From: Erwinia sp. E602
GTDB lineage: Bacteria; Pseudomonadota; Gammaproteobacteria; Enterobacterales; Enterobacteriaceae
Direction: 5' to 3'
DNA length: 64,000 nucleotides
NCBI RefSeq assembly: GCF_018141005.1
Contig: NZ_CP046582.1
Location: 3,100,001 to 3,164,000, forward strand
In this document: piece by piece, positions 41,692 through 50,477 of the stretch
How the letters are laid out: the number at the start of each line of letters is the position of its first letter
Numbering within the stretch: the stretch's first letter is position 1
Program-made: the position numbers and the translations under genes
Notes under the pieces: generated by a model
Seen by the model: only the letters and a program-made list of their open reading frames with translations
Database searches by the model: none
What the model was told of the DNA's origin: nothing

Positions 41692-42443
41692 TGAACCCGA
41701 AACAGCCTGTAGTGTGCACCACCGCCAGCCAGCACAATGCCGTGACCCTGCCGGCACGCCCGGAGCCGATCCGGTTCCCGCCGGAGCAGACCGCGCTGAT
41801 CGTGGTGGATATGCAGAACGCCTACGCCAGCGCTGGCGGTTATCTCGACCTGGCCGGTTTTGACGTTTCGGCCACCCGGCCGGTGATCGAGCAGATTAAG
41901 GTGGCGGTCGCCGCCGCCCGCGCCGCCGGCCTGCAGATTATCTGGCTGCAGAACGGCTGGGATGAACAGTATGTCGAAGCGGGCGGCCCCGGCTCCCCCA
42001 ACTGGCATAAGTCCAACGCGCTGAAAACCATGCGCCGCCAGCCGGAGCTGCAGGGCACGCTGCTGGCCAAAGGCGGCTGGGACTATCAGCTGGTCGATCA
42101 GCTGACGCCGGGCCCCGGCGACATTGTGCTGCCGAAACCGCGCTACAGCGGCTTCTTTAACACCGCGCTCGACAGCATGCTGCGCAGCCGCGGCATCCGT
42201 CACCTGGTGCTGACCGGGATTGCCACCAACGTCTGCGTCGAGTCGACGCTGCGCGACGGCTTCTTCCTCGAGTACTTCGGCATCGTGCTGGAGGATGCCA
42301 CCCATCAGGCGGGGCCGGCGTTTGCCCAGCAGGCCGCGCTGTTTAATATCGAAACCTTTTTCGGCTGGGTGTCTGACGTCAGCAGCTTCTGCAGCGCGCT
42401 GCAGGCAGAACCCATCCCGGCGGCGCAGGCCACCGCCCTTTAA
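41691..42443 (+). CDS. rutB: Ureidoacrylate amidohydrolase RutB
   Basis: 250 residues (E. coli 230); the extra residues are N-terminal. It is a cysteine hydrolase of the isochorismatase-like family: Asp in [12 protein letters not shown], Lys in [12 protein letters not shown], nucleophile Cys in [15 protein letters not shown]. It releases carbamate and 3-aminoacrylate (peracid). Coupled to rutA by overlap. Confidence 0.96.
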
Positions 42444-42456
42444 CCGGAGCACGCTC

Positions 42457-42843
42457 ATGCCTAAAACGATTATCACCCCGCCGGGCACCGGCGTGCCGAT
42501 TGCACCGTTCGTCCCCGGTACGCTGGCAGACGGCGTGGTCTATGTATCAGGAACGCTGCCGTTCGATAAGGACAACAACGTGGTGCACGTCGGCGATGCG
42601 GCGGCGCAGACCCGCCACGTGCTGGAGACGATTAAAAGCGTGATCGAAACCGCCGGCGGCACGCTGGAGGACGTCACCTTTAACTCGATTTTCCTCACCG
42701 ACTGGCAGCACTATGCGGCGATCAACGCGGTGTATGCCGACTACTTTCCGGGGGAGAAGCCGGCCCGCTACTGCATTCAGTGTGGCCTGGTGAAGCCCGA
42801 CGCGCTGGTGGAAATCGCCAGCGTGGCGCACATCGGTCGTTAA
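42457..42843 (+). CDS. rutC: 3-aminoacrylate deaminase RutC (RidA family)
   Basis: 128 residues, the E. coli length. The YjgF/RidA fold shows [20 protein letters not shown] and [20 protein letters not shown] with the conserved Arg. It speeds hydrolysis of reactive aminoacrylate. CCGGAG precedes the start, 13 nt after rutB. Confidence 0.95.
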   Translation: MPKTIITPPGTGVPIAPFVPGTLADGVVYVSGTLPFDKDNNVVHVGDAAAQTRHVLETIKSVIETAGGTLEDVTFNSIFLTDWQHYAAINAVYADYFPGEKPARYCIQCGLVKPDALVEIASVAHIGR

Positions 42844-42854
42844 GGAGGCTGCGC

Positions 42855-43673
42855 ATGCACATAACGCTTTCCGGCCGTGACGACGCGGCCGCCACTACGC
42901 TGGTGTTGTCCGCCGGGCTGGGCGGGCTGGGCAGTTTCTGGCTGCCGCAGCTGGACGCGCTGCGCGCGCGCTATCGCGTGGTGAGCTACGACCAGCGCGG
43001 CACCGGGCGCAGCGCCGATAGCCTGCCGGCCGGCTACAGCATGCAGCAGATGGCCGATGAGCTGATCGCGGCGCTGGATGCGCAGGGTATCGATAAATTT
43101 GTGCTGGTCGGCCACGCGCTCGGCGGCCTGATCGGTCTGCAGCTGGCGCTGGATCATCCGCAGCGCCTGCTCGGGCTGGTGGTGGTCAACGGCTGGCTGC
43201 AGCTGGACGCCCACACCCGCCGCTGCTTCCGCGTGCGCCAGGATCTGCTGCTGAACAGCGGCGTCGAGGCCTTCGTCCGCGCCCAGCCGCTGTTCCTTTA
43301 CCCGGCGGACTGGCTTTCCCGGCATCAGGCGCGCATTGAAGCCGAGGACAGCCTGCATATCGCCCATTTTCAGGGCACGGATAACCTGCTGAAACGCCTG
43401 CAGGCGCTGATGGCCTGCGATTTCAGCGCCAGCGCCGCGCAGATCGCCCTGCCGGTGCTGCTGCTCTGCTCACGCGACGATCTGCTGGTGCCCTGGACCT
43501 GCTCTGAACGGCTGCAGGCGGCCCTGCCAGACGCTACCCTGCAGCTGATGGACTGGGGCGGCCACGCGATGAGCGTGACCGACAGCCCGACGTTTAACCG
43601 CTTGTTGCTGAACTGGCTGGAGACCACGCCGTTCTCCATGCCCCACCGTCACCCCACTCCCGTTACCGGGTAA
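42855..43673 (+). CDS. rutD: Aminoacrylate hydrolase RutD (alpha/beta hydrolase)
   Basis: 272 residues from the ATG at 42855 with AAGGAG. Alpha/beta hydrolase layout: oxyanion region SAGLGGLGSFW, nucleophile elbow VGHALGGLIG (Ala at the usual Ser/Cys position, as in RutD), Asp in LLLCSRDDLLVPW, His in DWGGHAMSVT. It increases the rate of spontaneous aminoacrylate hydrolysis to malonic semialdehyde. The C-terminal ~10 residues run past the E. coli end. Confidence 0.94.
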   Translation: MHITLSGRDDAAATTLVLSAGLGGLGSFWLPQLDALRARYRVVSYDQRGTGRSADSLPAGYSMQQMADELIAALDAQGIDKFVLVGHALGGLIGLQLALDHPQRLLGLVVVNGWLQLDAHTRRCFRVRQDLLLNSGVEAFVRAQPLFLYPADWLSRHQARIEAEDSLHIAHFQGTDNLLKRLQALMACDFSASAAQIALPVLLLCSRDDLLVPWTCSERLQAALPDATLQLMDWGGHAMSVTDSPTFNRLLLNWLETTPFSMPHRHPTPVTG

Positions 43674-43682
43674 GGAACCGCA

Positions 43683-44213
43683 ATGTCCCTGGCCACACTG
43701 AATCCCTCCCCTTCCGCCGCCGTGGAACGGCAGCAGTTTCGTAACGCGATGGCGCAGCTGGCGGCAGCGGTCAACATCATTACCACCGATGGCCCGGCCG
43801 GCCGCGCCGGCTTTACCGCCTCGGCGGTGTGCAGCGTCACCGATACGCCGCCGACGCTGCTGGTGTGCCTGAACCGCTCGTCGTCGGTGTGGGAGACCTT
43901 TACCCGCAACGGCCGCCTCTGCGTCAATACCCTGGCCGACGGTCATCAGCCGCTGTCGAACCTGTTCGGCGGCAAAACGCCGATGGCGGAACGCTTTAAC
44001 GCCGCCAGCTGGACGACGCTGGCCACCGGGTCGCCGGTGCTCAGCGGCGCGGTGGCATCGTTTGACTGCACGCTGATCCGCACCATCAGCGTCGGCACCC
44101 ACGACATTCTGATCTGCGAAGCGCAGGCGCTGATCTGCAACGACCAGGCCCACGGCCTGATCTACTACGACCGTAATTATCACCCGTTGCAGCGCAGCGC
44201 CAGTTTACCGTAA
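43683..44213 (+). CDS. rutF: FMN reductase (NADH) RutF
   Basis: 176 residues; flavin reductase domain with [40 protein letters not shown] and [13 protein letters not shown]. It supplies reduced FMN to RutA. In E. coli rutE sits between rutD and rutF; here rutF starts 9 nt after rutD and no rutE is present. Confidence 0.95.
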   Translation: MSLATLNPSPSAAVERQQFRNAMAQLAAAVNIITTDGPAGRAGFTASAVCSVTDTPPTLLVCLNRSSSVWETFTRNGRLCVNTLADGHQPLSNLFGGKTPMAERFNAASWTTLATGSPVLSGAVASFDCTLIRTISVGTHDILICEAQALICNDQAHGLIYYDRNYHPLQRSASLP

Positions 44214-44296
44214 CGCCGCGGGCAGGGTTTCCCTGCCGCGGGCTACCCGGCGGCGGTGCCGTCACTTAACGCAGTTCCCTCACTCTGGAGAAGACG

Positions 44297-45622
44297 ATGG
44301 CGAGTTCCTGGTTTCCTCAATGGTCCAAAACGCGGGCAGGCTCTGCGGAGATTGTTGCCCCCGATGAAGCGTTACCTGCCGGACAGACGTTGGTAATGGG
44401 CCTGCAGCATGCGGTGGCGATGTTTGGTGCCACGGTGCTGATGCCGTTGCTGATGGGGCTGGATGCCAACCTTGCCATCCTGATGTCCGGCGTGGGCACG
44501 CTGCTGTTCTTTGTGATTACCGGCGGCCGGGTACCGAGTTACCTTGGCTCCAGCGCCGCATTTGTCGGGGTGGTGATTGCCGTCACCGGTTACAGTGGCC
44601 AGGGGATGAATGCCAACCTTGGCGTGGCGCTGGGCGGCATTATCGCCTGCGGTGCCCTCTATACGCTGATCGGCGTGATAGTGATGAAGTCCGGCACCCG
44701 CTGGATTGAGTCGCTGATGCCGCCGGTGGTCACCGGCGCGGTGGTGATGGCGATCGGTCTGAACCTGGCGCCGATCGCCGTGCGCAGCGTGTCGGCCAGC
44801 GCCTTTGACAGCTGGATGGCGGTGATGACGGTGCTGTGCATCGGTGCCGTGGCCGTCTTCACCCGCGGTATGGTGCAACGCCTGCTGATCCTGGTCGGGT
44901 TAATCGTCGCCTGGGGGCTTTATGCGCTGCTGACCAACGGCTTTGGCCTCGGTAAGCCGGTGGACTTCAGCCTGCTGAGCGCCGCGCCCTGGCTTGGCCT
45001 GCCGCAGTTTACCGCGCCCTCCTTCAGCAGCCATGCGATGTTCAGCATCGCGCCGGTGGCGATCATTCTGGTGGCGGAAAACCTCGGCCATCTGAAGGCG
45101 GTAGCCGGTATGACCGGCCGCAGCCTCGATCCGTATATCGGCCGGGCCTTTGTCGGTGACGGGCTGGCAACCATGCTGTCAGGCGGCGTCGGCGGCAGCG
45201 GGGTCACCACCTATGCAGAGAATATCGGCGTAATGGCGGTGACCCGGGTGTACTCAACGCTGGTGTTTGTTGCCGCCGCGCTGATTGCGCTGCTGCTGGG
45301 CTTTTCGCCGAAGTTTGGCGCGCTGATCCATACCATTCCCGGCCCGGTGATCGGCGGTGCGTCAATCGTGGTGTTTGGCCTGATCGCCGTGGCCGGCGCG
45401 CGCATCTGGATCCAGAATCAGGTCGATCTCAGCCAGAACGGCAACCTGATTATGGTGGCGGTGACGCTGGTGCTGGGCGCGGGGGATTTTGCCCTGAATA
45501 TCGGCGGCTTCACCTTCGGCGGCATCGGCACCGCCACCTTCGGTGCCATTCTGCTGAACGCTCTGCTCAGCCGTAAAGGCGCGGCAGCGCGTGCTGACAG
45601 CGTCATCCGCCAGCAGAGTTAA
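44297..45622 (+). CDS. rutG: Uracil/pyrimidine permease RutG
   Basis: 441 residues, nucleobase:cation symporter-2 family with 14 hydrophobic segments. Conserved segments include GLQHAVAMFGATVLMPLLMG, the substrate-binding helix PVAIILVAENLGHLKAVAGM and GGVGGSGVTTYAENIGVMAV. It imports uracil for the Rut pathway. Its stop codon overlaps the stop of the convergent exporter gene by 3 nt. Confidence 0.95.
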   Translation: MASSWFPQWSKTRAGSAEIVAPDEALPAGQTLVMGLQHAVAMFGATVLMPLLMGLDANLAILMSGVGTLLFFVITGGRVPSYLGSSAAFVGVVIAVTGYSGQGMNANLGVALGGIIACGALYTLIGVIVMKSGTRWIESLMPPVVTGAVVMAIGLNLAPIAVRSVSASAFDSWMAVMTVLCIGAVAVFTRGMVQRLLILVGLIVAWGLYALLTNGFGLGKPVDFSLLSAAPWLGLPQFTAPSFSSHAMFSIAPVAIILVAENLGHLKAVAGMTGRSLDPYIGRAFVGDGLATMLSGGVGGSGVTTYAENIGVMAVTRVYSTLVFVAAALIALLLGFSPKFGALIHTIPGPVIGGASIVVFGLIAVAGARIWIQNQVDLSQNGNLIMVAVTLVLGAGDFALNIGGFTFGGIGTATFGAILLNALLSRKGAAARADSVIRQQS

Positions 45623-46542
45623 GCGTTATCACACTTCAGCGGCGCGGGCTCCTGCGCCGCTTTTTTTCGTTTCAGCTTCAGCTCGCTGACCAGCACCCCC
45701 AGCACGATCAGCGCCCCCCCCAGCAGAGCGATGGCGGGCAGGCGTTCGCCGGCGATCCGCCCGACGATGCCGGCCCACACCGGTTCCCCGGTGTAAATCA
45801 CCGTAGCGCGGGTCGGTGAGACGCTGCGCTGCGCCCAGTTCATCGTGACCTGAATAATGGCGCTGGCCACTCCCAGCCCGACGGCGCTCCACATCAGGTA
45901 CGGGCTAAAGGGCGGTACCGACTCCTGGTTGGGCAGCATCAGCAGAAAACCAAACAGCGAGGCGGTCGCCAGCTGGACCACCGTTACCCGACGCACGTCA
46001 ACCCGCCCTGCGCTGGCGCTGATCAGGATGATCTCGGCGGCAATCGCCAGCGCGCTGAGCAACGTGACGATCTCTCCCACATTAAAGGCGACCGATCCGA
46101 CGCTCGGGCCGGCCAGCAGCAGCAGGCCGATGAAAGCCAGCAGTACGCCGATCCACGACATCAGGCCCGGCATCCGCCCAAGGAAGATCCACTGCAGCAG
46201 CGGCACCAGCGGCACGTACATGGCGGTAATAAACGCCGACTGGCTGCTGGTGATGGTCTGCATGCCGTAGGTTTGCAGGCCGTAGCCGAGGCTGATGCTC
46301 AGGCCGATCAGGGTACCGGCTTTGACCTCCTGCCAGGTCATGCCGCGCATGCTGCGCCAGAAGATCGCCCCCAGCAGCAGCGACGCCGCGGCAAAACGCA
46401 CGCCGATAAAGAAAAACGGGCCGCTGAACTTCATCGCATGGTGGACGGTGAGAAAGGTGCCGCCCCAGATGATAGTGATCAGCACCAGGATCAGCTCCTG
46501 ACGGCTGAGAGAGAGTTTGTAACGCGAGAAAAAACCAGCCAT
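45619..46542 (-). CDS. DMT-superfamily exporter (EamA domains)
   Basis: 307 residues with ten predicted transmembrane helices in two EamA repeats (about 13-150 and 160-290): [20 protein letters not shown] and the second [21 protein letters not shown] basic C-terminus ([11 protein letters not shown]) faces the cytoplasm. Substrate is unknown; family members export amino acids or other metabolites. Convergent with rutG; not found there in E. coli. Confidence 0.9.
   Translation of the reverse strand: MAGFFSRYKLSLSRQELILVLITIIWGGTFLTVHHAMKFSGPFFFIGVRFAAASLLLGAIFWRSMRGMTWQEVKAGTLIGLSISLGYGLQTYGMQTITSSQSAFITAMYVPLVPLLQWIFLGRMPGLMSWIGVLLAFIGLLLLAGPSVGSVAFNVGEIVTLLSALAIAAEIILISASAGRVDVRRVTVVQLATASLFGFLLMLPNQESVPPFSPYLMWSAVGLGVASAIIQVTMNWAQRSVSPTRATVIYTGEPVWAGIVGRIAGERLPAIALLGGALIVLGVLVSELKLKRKKAAQEPAPLKCDNA
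45638..45667 (+). terminator. rutG terminator inside the convergent gene
   Basis: AGCGGCGC-N8-GCGCCGCT followed by seven T, read rightward after rutG, while encoding the exporter C-terminus on the other strand. Confidence 0.75.
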
Positions 46543-46762
46543 AGCCCACCCGGAAAAAAATTTGCGCCAGTGTGCGCACTTCGTGCGGGCGGGTCAAGCA
46601 CATCGCCACAGGCGCCGGCATGGCGGGTTGCGGGAGCACACCGTATTTTCACGCCGACAGGCACGCCGGCGGCGATCTTCTATACTGAGGAGTCAGGCGC
46701 ACCGGACGGTGCGCCGCCTGTGGCGAGAGTCCGATCCTTCATCATTCAATCAGGAGAACGGA

Positions 46763-46993
46763 ATGACAACGCATCAAGCAAAAGCCCACCATGTGGCACA
46801 GTGGGCCGATCTGCGGCTGACCTCCCATGAGATCGCCGAAGCGATTTTTGAAGTGGCCAACTACGACGAGCGGCTGGCCGAAACCATCTGGGCGCAGCAG
46901 GGCAGCGACGACGTGCTGATACGCGCCTTTGAAAAGACCGACCAGGATATTCTCACCTGGGATAACAAACAGGTCGAACGCCGCAACGTGTAG
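46763..46993 (+). CDS. yccJ: YccJ family protein
   Basis: 76 residues from the ATG at 46763 (CAGGAG upstream), like E. coli YccJ (75). Matching segments: [33 protein letters not shown] and the end RRNV. Function is unknown. In E. coli it is co-transcribed with wrbA; here wrbA is absent and a dehydrogenase follows. Confidence 0.93.
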   Translation: MTTHQAKAHHVAQWADLRLTSHEIAEAIFEVANYDERLAETIWAQQGSDDVLIRAFEKTDQDILTWDNKQVERRNV

Positions 46994-46997
46994 CCTG

Positions 46998-47021
46998 CCG
47001 GGGCAGGCGTCTCTGCCCCGG
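46998..47021 (+). terminator. Hairpin after yccJ
   Basis: CCGGGGCAG-N6-CTGCCCCGG, 5 nt after the stop; no T tract, so termination may be partial. Confidence 0.5.
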
Positions 47022-47144
47022 ACTGCCTTACCGGCCGTGAGAGTCCTCCGAAACACGGCCTGTCCCCTTTTTTGCCTACTACGCTTATTCCGTGCAGCAA
47101 CACAATGGCCCACTCAGGCTGAAAACTGACTCAAGGAGAGCGCA

Positions 47145-48515
47145 ATGTCCTATCAGAGCATTAACCCCGCAACCAATTCGCTGATTAAGTCCTGGCCCGA
47201 CCACAGCGATCGGCAGATCGAGCAGGCGCTGGCCACGGCCGATGCCCTCTACCATTCAGACTGGTCCAAAGGGTCTATTCAGCCACGCCTGCAGGTTCTG
47301 CATAAGCTGGCCGACCTGATTGACGCGCGCGTCGATGAGCTGGCCAAAACCGCCAGCATCGAGATGGGCAAGCTGCTGCGGCAGAGCCGCGGCGAAGTGC
47401 AACTTTGTGCGCAGATCGCCCGTTATTACGCCGACAACGCGGAGCGTTTTCTGGCACCTGTCCCCTATCCCACCGACCTCGGTGAAGCCTGGGTCGAACA
47501 CCATCCGATCGGCGTTCTGGTGGCGGTAGAGCCGTGGAACTTCCCGTTCTACCAGCTGATGCGCGTGCTGGCACCGAACCTGGCGGCCGGTAATCCTGTG
47601 CTGGCCAAGCACGCCGCCAACGTGCCGCACTGCGCGGTGCTGTTTGAGCAGCTGGTCAGGGAAGCGGGCGCGCCGGAGGGGGCCTGGACCAACCTGTTCG
47701 CCAGCAATGAACAGATAGCCGACCTGATCGCCGACGACCGCGTGCAGGGAGCGGCGCTGACCGGCTCCGAACGCGCCGGCAGCGCTGTTGCCCAGCAGGC
47801 CGGTAAACACCTGAAGAAAACCACCCTGGAGCTGGGCGGTAACGACGTGTTTGTGGTGCTGGATGACTGTGACCTTGATAAAGCGGTAAAAAACGGCGCG
47901 GGCGCCCGCCTGAGCAACTGCGGCCAGGTGTGTACCGCCGCAAAACGTTTCCTGGTGCATGAAAAGGTCGCCGATGCCTTTCTGCAGAAGCTGACCGAGG
48001 CGTTTAAAGCGGTCAAAATTGGCGACCCGCTGGACGAAACCACCACCCTTGGCCCGCTGTCGTCGGCGGACGCGCGCGATAGCCTGCAGGAACAGGTCAG
48101 CCGGGCGCTGGAGAACGGCGCGCAGTTGCTGATCGGCGGCGGTCCGGTAGCCGGCCCCGGCTGCTTCTACCAGCCGACCATTCTGACCGGCATCACCCGC
48201 GATAACCCGGCGTATTTCGAGGAGTTCTTTGGCCCGGTGGCGCAGGTGTATATCGTCAAAGACGATGACGAGGTGGTGAAGCTGGCTAACGACTCCCACT
48301 ACGGCCTTGGCGGCGCGGTGTTCAGCCAGAACATTGCCCGCGCACGCGCGCTGGCCTCACGGATTGAGACCGGAATGGTCTATATCAACTCGGCCAGCGA
48401 CACCGCCGCCGAGCTACCGTTTGGCGGCGTAAAACGCTCTGGCTTTGGTCGCGAACTGTCCGATCTCGGCATCAAAGAGTTTGTGAATCAGAAGCTGGTG
48501 GTCGTGGCATCGTAA
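47145..48515 (+). CDS. NAD(P)-dependent aldehyde dehydrogenase, succinate-semialdehyde type (Sad/YneI-like)
   Basis: 456 residues, near E. coli Sad/YneI (462). It begins MSYQSINPATNSLIKSWPDH. Features: GVLVAVEPWNFPFYQLMRVL (cofactor entry), catalytic Glu in TLELGGNDVFVVLDD, nucleophile Cys in NCGQVCTAAKRFLV. It should oxidise succinate semialdehyde or a related aldehyde to the acid. Preceded by AAGGAG. It stands alone between yccJ and agp; a link with glutarate/GABA catabolism at 56-59 kb is possible. Confidence 0.88.
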   Translation: MSYQSINPATNSLIKSWPDHSDRQIEQALATADALYHSDWSKGSIQPRLQVLHKLADLIDARVDELAKTASIEMGKLLRQSRGEVQLCAQIARYYADNAERFLAPVPYPTDLGEAWVEHHPIGVLVAVEPWNFPFYQLMRVLAPNLAAGNPVLAKHAANVPHCAVLFEQLVREAGAPEGAWTNLFASNEQIADLIADDRVQGAALTGSERAGSAVAQQAGKHLKKTTLELGGNDVFVVLDDCDLDKAVKNGAGARLSNCGQVCTAAKRFLVHEKVADAFLQKLTEAFKAVKIGDPLDETTTLGPLSSADARDSLQEQVSRALENGAQLLIGGGPVAGPGCFYQPTILTGITRDNPAYFEEFFGPVAQVYIVKDDDEVVKLANDSHYGLGGAVFSQNIARARALASRIETGMVYINSASDTAAELPFGGVKRSGFGRELSDLGIKEFVNQKLVVVAS

Positions 48516-48531
48516 ACCGTTCGTATAAAAA

Positions 48532-48556
48532 AAGGCCGACATCACGTCGGCCTTTC
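48532..48556. terminator. Bidirectional terminator between dehydrogenase and agp
   Basis: AAAGGCCGAC-ATCAC-GTCGGCCTTT with an A run on the left and Ts on the right. Confidence 0.85.
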
Positions 48557-48582
48557 TGTACGGCGGTTGTAGCGAATGGAAC

Positions 48583-50268
48583 TTAGCCGGCCGCAGGCTG
48601 GGCCGGCTTCGCCTCTGCCTGAGGCTGAGCCTCTTTGGCCGCAGGCTGGTCAGCCGCTTTATCCACGGCTTTGTCGTTAGCCGCCTTTTCTGTTGCGGCT
48701 TTATCCGCCGCGGCCTTATCTTTCTCTTTCGCGACCTGCGCAGCCTTGTCTGAAGACGCTTTGGCCTGCGCAGCCTTCTCTGCCGTTGCTTTATCCGCTG
48801 CGGCTTTAGCCTGAGCTGCTTTCTCAGTCGCTGCTTTATCCGCTGCCGCTTTGTCCGCCGCTGCCTTATCGGCTGCGGCTTTATCGGCTGCGGCTTTGTC
48901 ACCAGCCGCTTTTTCTGCCGCTGCTTTTTCAGCGGTCGCTTTCTCTGCCGCATCCGCATTCGCGGCCGGGGCTTTCGCCGCATCAGCCGCTGCAGCTGCC
49001 GGAGCCGCTACCTGCAGTGGCGTGCCCTCCAGCGTATCGGTCAGCACTTTGGTGAAGGTGTCCCACGAGCAGAAGCCGTTGGCATCGGTCGGGCAACCGG
49101 CCATCTGCAGCGTCACGCGCTTCGGCGGGGTCTCTAGCGACAGCGGTTGTGCATCACGCAGCTGTTCGCTGCTCTGGTAAACGTACTCCACCTTGACCAG
49201 GTCCCGGTCGTTTTTCTTGTCGTGCCAGCGCTGGAACTGCACCATACCACCGATCGGCGTGCGTTCATTCTGCCCGTTCAGTTCATAGGGCTTAAAGTCC
49301 ATCGCCGACAGCAGCGAAGCAATGTTGGAGTCGTGGCCAACCATCAGCGTCACCGCCGGGGTATCGTTTTTATCCTGCTCTACCAGCAGGCTGCGAATGT
49401 AGTCAACCAGCGGTGCGGCAACGTTGCGGGCCACCTGTGGCGAGGTAAACAGGGCATCCTGATAGCCATTTTTGATCGCCGACAGCTCCTGCCACTGCTC
49501 CGGGGTTTTGATCTGCCCCCAGGCCACCTGCTCCAGCGGCAGGCCTTCGTAATACTGCAGGGTAAAGGCATCCACCAGCGAATTGCCTACCTTCAGCGGA
49601 CCGGCAACGTTCGGCTCCTTGCCCTTGTCAGCACTGAAGCTGTTCTGCCCGTCACGGCTCAGATCGCACTGCTTTTTGCCGTCGCAGGCCGCAGAATTTT
49701 TGTAATCAATGATTTTTTCCAGCCGCTGGAACGCCGGTTTCAGCGCCAGCTTCTCACCGGCGGCGTTCATCGCCGACAGCGCCTGCTGGTGGAAGGCATC
49801 GCTGCCGTCTGTGATCTCCGGACTGAAGATCGGATCCATCACGCCCATCTCATCCTGATGGGAAACGCTGATATCACAGCCGGGGAAAGCACCGGTAATA
49901 AAGAACTGTGCGGTGGCCACGGTACGCTGCAGGCTGTTGGCATAGGCGTAAATAGCGCCTGGATTCGGGCATTCGCCGTCCTTCACCAGCCCCTGCTGCG
50001 CCAGCCATTCACGGGTGTAGCGCCCCATGTAGACCTCCAGTACGCCACCTTTGGTGGTCAGCTGACCTCCCTGCACATCCCACTTTGGCCAGGACTTTTT
50101 GGTCGCCTGCGCCAGCACGCTGCCGTTATCCGCCAGCGGAGCACGCAGGTTGTGACGGCTGAGCATCAGTACCTGTTCCAGCTGATAGTCGCTATCGGCC
50201 GCCCACGCGGCGGAGCCGGAAAGTGCAGAGCAAACGGCGACTGCACACAGAGTTAACTTATTGATCAT
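48583..50268 (-). CDS. agp: Periplasmic glucose-1-phosphatase Agp with TolA-like Ala/Lys-rich tail
   Basis: 561 residues from the ATG at 50268; E. coli Agp has 413. Signal peptide: [20 protein letters not shown] to AWA. Histidine acid phosphatase motifs: RHNLRAP and the HD pair in [13 protein letters not shown]. The enzyme domain ends near [17 protein letters not shown] (about 415). The last ~145 residues are Ala, Lys, Asp, Glu and Thr only in long runs of [10 protein letters not shown] units, then [16 protein letters not shown]. This resembles domain II of TolA, an extended helix. It hydrolyses glucose-1-phosphate (or phytate) in the periplasm; the tail may tether or space it. Same place as E. 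coli agp. Confidence 0.92.
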   Translation of the reverse strand: MINKLTLCAVAVCSALSGSAAWAADSDYQLEQVLMLSRHNLRAPLADNGSVLAQATKKSWPKWDVQGGQLTTKGGVLEVYMGRYTREWLAQQGLVKDGECPNPGAIYAYANSLQRTVATAQFFITGAFPGCDISVSHQDEMGVMDPIFSPEITDGSDAFHQQALSAMNAAGEKLALKPAFQRLEKIIDYKNSAACDGKKQCDLSRDGQNSFSADKGKEPNVAGPLKVGNSLVDAFTLQYYEGLPLEQVAWGQIKTPEQWQELSAIKNGYQDALFTSPQVARNVAAPLVDYIRSLLVEQDKNDTPAVTLMVGHDSNIASLLSAMDFKPYELNGQNERTPIGGMVQFQRWHDKKNDRDLVKVEYVYQSSEQLRDAQPLSLETPPKRVTLQMAGCPTDANGFCSWDTFTKVLTDTLEGTPLQVAAPAAAAADAAKAPAANADAAEKATAEKAAAEKAAGDKAAADKAAADKAAADKAAADKAATEKAAQAKAAADKATAEKAAQAKASSDKAAQVAKEKDKAAADKAATEKAANDKAVDKAADQPAAKEAQPQAEAKPAQPAAG

Positions 50269-50477
50269 AAGTGGGTTCCAATACTCGCTTGAAGTGTAAT
50301 GAGGGTAATATAGCAGATTCTGACCCCGGCGGTTTAGAGGCTTCACTGCGTTGAAACGAAACAAGATGTTTACACAATGCTCTGCCCCTCTCTGCACTGA
50401 AGAAAATAACAGGAAGCAGGGGAAAACAGAAGGCATTAAACGGGCGTCAGGGCGGTGTTACCCACCCTGGTCAACAG

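Noticed and set aside
48414..49180. Frames antisense to or alongside the Agp tail (Arg/Lys-rich or Ala/Ser-rich)
   Set aside because: They arise from the GC-rich triplet repeats of the Agp tail.
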